Assembly: GCA_017625275.1 (NCBI GenBank)
Contig: JAGALI010000134.1
Location: 1-9,742 of the forward strand
DNA: 9,742 bases
Origin: Clostridia bacterium
GTDB taxonomy: Bacteria; Bacillota; Clostridia; Oscillospirales; CAG-272
Direction of reading: 5' to 3'
Positions 5,741-9,742 of the stretch are shown here, one piece after another. The translations under genes were made by a program, and so were the position numbers. The notes under the pieces were generated by a model. The model saw nothing but the letters and a program-made list of their open reading frames with translations. It did not search any database and had not been told where the DNA came from. Within the stretch, counting starts at the first letter, position 1, and each line of letters starts with the position of its first letter.

Positions 5741-5820
5741 AAGCGACGCTCAACTCATATGTTCTATCAAACAAAAAAGACGGAATAAATCCGTCTTTTT
5801 TGTTTGGTGGACCAACAGGG
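5741..5820 (-). repeat. Direct repeat copy 2, containing the functional tRNA 3' end and terminator
   Basis: This is the intact partner of 5534-5602, displaced by about 207 bp. It covers the last 12 nt before the tRNA discriminator, the CCA end, the terminator and a 27-nt tag (AAGCGACGCTC through TTCTATC). The order along transcription (tRNA end, terminator, tag) is the same in both copies. Confidence 0.9.
5768..5806 (-). terminator. Very strong terminator of the tRNA gene
   Basis: A perfect 17-bp inverted repeat (5768-5784 with 5790-5806) around a 5-nt loop, core AGACGGA/TCCGTCT, followed by a six-T run in the stem. The outermost bases overlap the CCA end of the tRNA, so the hairpin begins essentially where the tRNA stops. 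It is also the first clear terminator after the MATE gene. Confidence 0.92.
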
Positions 5821-5881
5821 ACTCGAACCCCGGACCAACCGGTTATGAGCCGGTTGCTCTAACCAACTGAGCTATTGGTCC
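5805..5881 (-). tRNA. tRNA with CAU anticodon (elongator Met or lysidine-type Ile)
   Basis: The 77 nt fold into a complete cloverleaf: acceptor GGACCAA/TTGGTCC, D-stem GCTC/GAGC, anticodon stem ACCGG/CCGGT with loop CTCATAA (anticodon at 5845-5847), variable loop TGGTC, T-stem CGGGG/CCCTG with TTCGAGT, discriminator A and an encoded CCA. The first acceptor pair G-C excludes initiator tRNA, which normally has an unpaired first position. The GGACC start, GTTGGTTAGAGCA D-arm and GGCTCATAACCG anticodon arm resemble the B. subtilis tRNA-Ile2 that TilS modifies to read AUA, but elongator Met tRNAs share much of this, so identity is left open. Confidence 0.96.
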
Positions 5882-5884
5882 TTA

Positions 5885-5902
5885 GCGTGACAACGGTCAC
5901 GC
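5885..5902 (-). promoter_or_regulatory. Hairpin at the predicted 5' end of the tRNA precursor
   Basis: GCGTGAC/GTCACGC forms a perfect 7-bp stem with loop CGTT, ending 3 nt before the mature tRNA. The promoter predicts initiation near 5901, so the precursor would begin at this hairpin. It may guide 5' processing by RNase P or protect the precursor; the role is inferred. Confidence 0.6.
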
Positions 5903-5907
5903 ATTAT

Positions 5908-5936
5908 ATTTTACACATTTATTTGTGTTTTGTCAA
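5908..5936 (-). promoter_or_regulatory. Strong promoter of the tRNA gene
   Basis: A perfect TTGACA (5931-5936), 17 bp, then TAAAAT (5908-5913). It starts 25 bp after the MATE stop codon, with only an AT-only weak inverted repeat (TTTAAAA/TTTTAAA) between. Confidence 0.85.
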
Positions 5937-5961
5937 TACCTTTTTTAAAATTGTTTTAAAT

Positions 5962-7338
5962 TTATGCAAGCTGCGCTTTTCTAACGCCTTTTATTCTTTT
6001 CTTAACTATTCGATAGCATATAACATAGTTAATTGTAAGTGCTATATTTGTTATTATCCATGTAATTGGATGTACTAGATATAACACAGCCAAGGTGTTA
6101 TATCTTTGGAATACTGTATAAACCCAAATAATCCTTATACCGCAAGCTCCAAAAATAGAAATTAACGATGGCGATGTGCTGTATCCTAGTCCCCTTACAG
6201 CACCCGGCATAACTCCCATAACTCCTGCAAGAAAATATATTGGGAAAGTTACGCTTAGTCTTTCTAGCGCATAATCAAACGCATCTGGATTGTCCGTGAT
6301 AAAAATAGACATTATAGGGTCTGATAGCAAAAAGCATCCCATTCCTATAAATATTCCTAAAATTGCAGTCATAGAAATTGTTGTAATGCATATTTTGTTT
6401 ACTCTTTCTATTCTTCCTGCACCAACATTCTTACTAATAAATGTTGTTGTCGCATTTTGGAATGATGTCAATGTTACCCACAATAGTCCCTCAACGGTTG
6501 CTACTGCTGTGCTTCCTGCGACTGCATCCTTTCCAAATGTATTTACTCCAGATTGCAAGAATGCATTAGAAAGATTAAAAGCACAGCTTTGTATTCCTGC
6601 TGGGATTCCTATCCTTACAATTTTACCAAGCTTTTGCCAAGAAAATGCTATATTTTTAAAAGAAAATGAGAAAAGTCCTTTATTTCTCATTAAATCAAGA
6701 AGAATAAGAGCTGCAGAAAGCGCTTGGGAAACGACTGTTGCAACTGCTACTCCAACTACTCCAAGCCCAAATCCTGCAACTAGTGCTATATTTAAAACAA
6801 CATTTACAAGTCCTGATGTTGCAAGATATATAAATGGCCTTTTTGTTTCGCCAGAGGTTCTGAAGACTGCAGCGCAAAAATTATAAAGCAATGAAAATGG
6901 AATTCCACAAGATATTATTCTTAAATATGTGGTTGCGCCCTCTAGAACTCCACCCTCTGTTGGTGTCTTCATTAGAACCAAAACAGGCTCTGCAAAAAAT
7001 ATACCAACAAACATAATTATAATGCCTAAAAATGGTGCAACAATAACAGCGGTATCAATCACCTGCTTGACACCCTTGCTATCCCTCATTCCATGATGGA
7101 ATGAAGATATAACATCTACTCCTGCTGAAAAGCCAAGAAAAAGAGATAGCAGAAGATTATAAACAGCTGTAGTGGCACCAACTGATGCAAGTGCGCCATC
7201 GCCTGAAAATCTACCAACAATTATAAGGTCGGCAGAGTTATATAAATTTTGTAAAATTCCCTGTAGCATTATTGGAATTGTAAAAATCAATATTTTCTTT
7301 ACAACCCCACCATTTAGCATATCTAATTTTTTAGACAT
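5962..7338 (-). CDS. MATE-family multidrug/metabolite exporter
   Basis: A 458-aa inner-membrane protein with about twelve helices in two homologous halves, matching the NorM/DinF-like MATE fold, which exports cationic compounds using a Na+ or H+ gradient. The N-terminus MSKKLDMLNG and the stretch NLYNSADLIIVGRF (31-44) are typical of Clostridia members; a second-half counterpart includes the GIPAGIQSCAFNLSNAFLQS region. The substrate cannot be predicted. The frame is open to a GTG at 7389, but the promoter lies at 7380-7408 with a start near 7373, inside that extension, and GGAG sits 5 nt before the ATG at 7338; the shorter start is therefore chosen. The gene stands alone between the secA operon terminator and the tRNA promoter, and no regulator gene is adjacent. 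Confidence 0.93.
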   Translation of the reverse strand: MSKKLDMLNGGVVKKILIFTIPIMLQGILQNLYNSADLIIVGRFSGDGALASVGATTAVYNLLLSLFLGFSAGVDVISSFHHGMRDSKGVKQVIDTAVIVAPFLGIIIMFVGIFFAEPVLVLMKTPTEGGVLEGATTYLRIISCGIPFSLLYNFCAAVFRTSGETKRPFIYLATSGLVNVVLNIALVAGFGLGVVGVAVATVVSQALSAALILLDLMRNKGLFSFSFKNIAFSWQKLGKIVRIGIPAGIQSCAFNLSNAFLQSGVNTFGKDAVAGSTAVATVEGLLWVTLTSFQNATTTFISKNVGAGRIERVNKICITTISMTAILGIFIGMGCFLLSDPIMSIFITDNPDAFDYALERLSVTFPIYFLAGVMGVMPGAVRGLGYSTSPSLISIFGACGIRIIWVYTVFQRYNTLAVLYLVHPITWIITNIALTINYVICYRIVKKRIKGVRKAQLA

Positions 7339-7343
7339 AACTT

Positions 7344-7349
7344 CTCCAA
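7344..7349 (-). promoter_or_regulatory. Ribosome-binding site that fixes the MATE start
   Basis: Minus-strand TTGGAG, 5 nt before the ATG at 7336-7338. The alternative GTG at 7389 has no recognisable ribosome site and would lie upstream of the predicted transcript start. Confidence 0.75.
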
Positions 7350-7379
7350 TTATCGATGAATTTTCGATTCCTCGAGTAC

Positions 7380-7408
7380 ATTCTATCACTACTGTTCAGA
7401 ATAATCAA
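7380..7408 (-). promoter_or_regulatory. Promoter of the MATE gene
   Basis: TTGATT (7403-7408), 17 bp, then TAGAAT (7380-7385) preceded by TGA (extended -10). The leader is about 35 nt and contains short palindromes (CTCGAG; ATCGA/TCGAT) of unclear meaning. Confidence 0.78.
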
Positions 7409-7429
7409 TAGATTTTCAAATTAATTTTT

Positions 7430-7460
7430 AAAAAATTATGCCTATCATAAAGATAGGCAT
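7430..7460 (-). terminator. Terminator of the secA-membrane protein operon
   Basis: ATGCCTATC/GATAGGCAT (7452-7460 with 7438-7446), a 9-bp stem with loop TTTAT, followed by AATTTTTT. It begins 4 nt after the stop codon of the 441-aa gene. Confidence 0.88.
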
Positions 7461-7464
7461 TTTG

Positions 7465-8790
7465 TTATGAATATTTTAGGATTTTCTTAAAAATCTCATC
7501 TCTTGTATAAGACAAGGCGTGGATATAAAGCACATAGAATAAAATCGCCACGCACATATTGAATACTACAAATGCTTCGTTTACTGAAACTACAAATGTA
7601 TAAATTATTGAGCAAGCCGAGGAAGCTATTGCGCAAGCACCAGCAAGCTTACATTTATGCAAACTGATTGCAGAAAACTCTTTTAGATATCCCTCTACGC
7701 TAAGCTCAGAGAAAAATCTTGGATTTTCGACAATTCTTTGTATAGCATATTTTCTTATGAGATATAGCGATAAAATAACAATCGCCAAGAAGAAAATCGC
7801 CTCACATATTGTAAAAATTTTAACTGGCAAATACGCCCTTTGAGCCTCTGTCATATATGATGCATATACATTCAATACGCTAGTGGAAATATACTCATTT
7901 ATAAACCTTGAGTAAAATACTGTATTTAAAATTGCGGATATAAAATGCCCAACAATTGACAAAATCAGCAATAGCTCATATTTCTTAATAGAAATATGTC
8001 CTTTTTTTCTCAAGAAAATTATTGCTATTAAAAATATAGGTGCAAGCAAAATGTCGCTAAACACTTCTATCTTATCCACATAAAAATCTATTGTGAATAT
8101 GAGCGAAATAATCATTATTCCAATAGCGAAAATAAAGTCCTTTGAGAAAAATACAGTTTGACGGTCCTTCATTTCCTCTGTAAAGGCTACTTTTATCTTT
8201 TCTCTTACATTCTCTGTCAAGGTCTGTCTAAAGAAGGAAATAAATCTTACCAGCCATATAATACCAACTATTAAAGCAATTACTGCTGTAAACACAAAAA
8301 TTAAGCCTCTAAATCTAGCCTTCCACGCATTGGCAGGATCGCTTAAAAATAGTGTAAAGAAATCTGGTATTGTAGCACAAACAACCTTTACTATTAAAAA
8401 TACTACTGTAAAAAGCTTTAGCTTTTCGCTTTTTGGAACGAATCTATCCTCTCCACACCTCAAGCATATAAAGGAGGTAGCATCAAAAAGCCTTTGAACA
8501 GCGCCCAAACCATACATTATTTCAAGTATTGCAAAGGTAAATGAGAAAACAAGCGCCATTGTTGCATCTGTGCTAGGTAAAATAACCATACAAACAAGCT
8601 TAAACAACGATATAATTCCCATTTTTTTAAAGGCATCGTGTGTTTCTGAAGCATTATCATAAACATATGAAGCATCAGAAAAAGCCTTCATAATAAGGAA
8701 ATATCCAATAAAATCAGGCAACAAATCAAAAATACTGATAACAGGATTAAAAAGAAATATTCCAGCTAAGATAAAATATCTTTTTTTCAT
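7465..8790 (-). CDS. Uncharacterised polytopic membrane protein, 441 aa
   Basis: Not recognised as a named family. The hydrophobic profile suggests about 10-12 membrane helices (for example around residues 5-20, 57-72, 76-96, 125-142, 161-184, 216-236, 244-260, 272-291, 322-345, 383-402 and 404-425). There is no cleavable signal peptide and no obvious catalytic motif. The N-terminal stretch FNPVISIFDLLPDFIGYFLI (14-33) is distinctive and resembles openings I associate with hypothetical membrane proteins in Clostridia. A CxxC (C109, C112) lies in a hydrophilic loop. The long charged loop at about 186-215 is probably cytoplasmic. The ATG overlaps the stop of the 217-aa gene by 4 nt (ATGA) and has GGAG 7 nt upstream, so the two are translationally coupled and probably act together. 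Confidence 0.8.
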   Translation of the reverse strand: MKKRYFILAGIFLFNPVISIFDLLPDFIGYFLIMKAFSDASYVYDNASETHDAFKKMGIISLFKLVCMVILPSTDATMALVFSFTFAILEIMYGLGAVQRLFDATSFICLRCGEDRFVPKSEKLKLFTVVFLIVKVVCATIPDFFTLFLSDPANAWKARFRGLIFVFTAVIALIVGIIWLVRFISFFRQTLTENVREKIKVAFTEEMKDRQTVFFSKDFIFAIGIMIISLIFTIDFYVDKIEVFSDILLAPIFLIAIIFLRKKGHISIKKYELLLILSIVGHFISAILNTVFYSRFINEYISTSVLNVYASYMTEAQRAYLPVKIFTICEAIFFLAIVILSLYLIRKYAIQRIVENPRFFSELSVEGYLKEFSAISLHKCKLAGACAIASSACSIIYTFVVSVNEAFVVFNMCVAILFYVLYIHALSYTRDEIFKKILKYS

Positions 8791-9440
8791 TTCTTTTCTC
8801 CTTTGTCCTTCTTTTCCAAATCCTTTTTTTCTCTTGGTGTCATTGCATAATTTAGCTTCTCGTTCAAAAAATCAAGAGGTACATTACCAGTCTTTTTATC
8901 CATATTAACATCGTCCTCATAGCAAATACGCATATAAGAATTTGCAACAATTAAAATAGTTAATACAACATAAATCAGCTGTGCTATAAAAACAATTACT
9001 GATATTCTTGTCATAGCAAACTCGCTGGCTTTAAAGACGGTGTTTGCGAGAACAATACAAACAAAGTATATTACTGCAAAAATGTAGGACAAGATTATTT
9101 TTGTTTGAAGCTTTTGAAGCTCCACTGCCCTTGCCAATAAATAAATTGAGGTGAGTAATACAATGCTTATAATTAAATTGCTGAGCTGCAGGGCTGTTGA
9201 AAGTGTATTTATAGCAGCTTGAGAAGCGCCAAAAACATACACAAACATATATATCATAGACAAGATAAACTGAATAGCATATAAAATCATAGAGCAAAGA
9301 AAGAGCTTATTTTGCTTTATTAGCTCCTTTAGAGAATAAAGCACTATGGCACTTCCTAATACATATGTGAAGGGTGCTAGGGTTGTAAATGCTCCTAAAA
9401 GCAGGAAGAAGCACCCTACAAGCATAATTCCAAATCCCAT
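8787..9440 (-). CDS. Uncharacterised six-helix membrane protein, 217 aa
   Basis: Not recognised. Six predicted membrane helices (about 4-19, 22-41, 47-70, 85-104, 113-132 and 144-167) are followed by a hydrophilic tail (171-217) that is very rich in Lys, Glu and Asp at its end (TPREKKDLEKKDKGEKK) and is presumably cytoplasmic. The ATG at 9440 is 2 nt after the secA stop, and its ribosome site (GAGG, 9448-9451) lies in the last secA codons, so expression is tied to secA. It ends in a 4-nt overlap with the 441-aa membrane protein. The arrangement suggests a two-subunit membrane complex made together with the secretion motor, but no homology supports a function. Confidence 0.8.
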   Translation of the reverse strand: MGFGIMLVGCFFLLLGAFTTLAPFTYVLGSAIVLYSLKELIKQNKLFLCSMILYAIQFILSMIYMFVYVFGASQAAINTLSTALQLSNLIISIVLLTSIYLLARAVELQKLQTKIILSYIFAVIYFVCIVLANTVFKASEFAMTRISVIVFIAQLIYVVLTILIVANSYMRICYEDDVNMDKKTGNVPLDFLNEKLNYAMTPREKKDLEKKDKGEKK

Positions 9441-9442
9441 TT

Positions 9443-9742
9443 TTATTCCTCGCCTTGGCTAGCGCCACAGCATTTTTTATATTTCTTTCCACTTCCACAT
9501 GGGCAAGGGTCGTTTCTACCGACCTTCTCAACTCTAACTGGCTTTTGCGCTGGCGCTTGGCTCTTTTGCTGTCCTTGAGCGCCACCAGCAAAGCCCTCGC
9601 TGCTTGCCTTTGCATATTGCTCACGCTTTTTTACTTGATTTGCAGAAAGAATTTGTCTTACTGTATCATCTCTGATTGAAAGAACCATTTCATCAAACAA
9701 ATCTGCACCAGCAATTTTATATTCCGTTATTGGACTTCTCTG
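9443..9742 (-). CDS. secA: Preprotein translocase ATPase SecA, C-terminal 99 residues (gene enters from the window edge)
   Basis: The reading frame is open to the window end at 9742; the first visible codons give QRSPITEYKI and then LFDEMVLSIRDDTVRQIL (residues 15-32), the end of the SecA helical scaffold. A flexible Gly/Gln/Ala/Pro linker (about 49-70) leads to the SEC-C zinc motif NDPCPCGSGKKYKKCCG (77-93), with Cys80, Cys82, Cys91 and Cys92 as the presumed Zn2+ ligands. SecA is the cytoplasmic ATPase that drives proteins through SecYEG. In E. coli this tail binds SecB; in Firmicutes it more likely contacts lipid or ribosome. The rest of the protein, including the ATPase domains, lies outside. 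Two membrane-protein genes follow it directly. Confidence 0.95.
   Translation of the reverse strand, partial: QRSPITEYKIAGADLFDEMVLSIRDDTVRQILSANQVKKREQYAKASSEGFAGGAQGQQKSQAPAQKPVRVEKVGRNDPCPCGSGKKYKKCCGASQGEE

Noticed and set aside
5534..5820. Interpretation of the two repeats as a CRISPR array
   Set aside because: Only two copies, each containing a terminator and tRNA end, with one 138-bp interval; no cas genes.
5539..5870. Plus-strand open frames of 60-107 codons over the repeat and tRNA region
   Set aside because: They read the antisense of the tRNA (for example RDSNPGPTGYEPVALTN) and cross both terminators; no ribosome site or protein-like composition.
5534..5881. A complete integrated mobile element at the tRNA
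   Set aside because: Only about 140 bp lie between the repeats and no integrase, transposase or other mobility gene is present; at most a scar or non-autonomous element.
6290..6886. Plus-strand frame of 198 codons
   Set aside because: Lies wholly opposite the MATE gene; hydrophobic content simply mirrors the membrane protein on the other strand.
7339..7389. 17-codon N-terminal extension of the MATE protein from a GTG
   Set aside because: The promoter and predicted transcript start lie inside the extension, and the ATG at 7338 has a good ribosome site and a family-typical N-terminus.
9307..9679. Overlapping frames on both strands across the end of secA and the start of the 217-aa gene
   Set aside because: They are shadows: the SecA zinc-tail frame and the membrane-protein frame account for the sequence, with a ribosome site for the latter.

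Overview
The window looks like chromosomal DNA from a low-GC Gram-positive bacterium (Bacillota, probably an anaerobic gut Clostridia). The evidence is AT-rich intergenic DNA, strong AGGAGG-type ribosome sites, consensus sigma-A promoters with 17-bp spacers, Clostridia-like L-fucose isomerase, ThiT and MATE proteins, and a SecA with a C-terminal zinc tail. Every gene, including the tRNA, lies on the minus strand, so transcription runs from high to low coordinates. No integrase, transposase, CRISPR array or phage gene is visible.

Layout in transcription order. (1) 9742-7465: the C-terminal end of SecA, followed by two tightly packed genes for uncharacterised multi-spanning membrane proteins (217 and 441 aa). 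The second overlaps the first by 4 nt, and the unit ends at a hairpin terminator. (2) 7408-5962: a MATE-family exporter with its own promoter; its start is reassigned to 7338. (3) 5936-5534: a CAU-anticodon tRNA with a consensus promoter, a short leader hairpin and a very strong terminator. Behind it is a partial copy of the tRNA 3' end plus terminator, separated from the first copy by a structured segment of about 138 bp with higher GC than its surroundings. (4) 5521-4036: thiamine salvage. thiN (thiamine pyrophosphokinase) has a plain promoter. thiT (ECF thiamine-binding subunit) has a separate promoter overlapping the 3' end of thiN, then a TPP riboswitch and a leader terminator. (5) 3988-3186: a YwaF/TMEM164-like membrane protein with its own promoter and terminator. 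(6) 3151-1: an alpha/beta hydrolase, then L-fucose isomerase, then a sugar-nucleotidyltransferase-like gene that runs off the window edge. The hydrolase and fucI each have a good promoter overlapped by a palindrome that could be an operator.

Most of the window is ordinary housekeeping and salvage DNA. The parts that standard annotation does not explain are the duplicated tRNA-3'/terminator module with its structured insert, the two unknown membrane proteins linked to secA, and the palindromes at the hydrolase and fucI promoters. No complete novel system with a demonstrable mechanism is visible.
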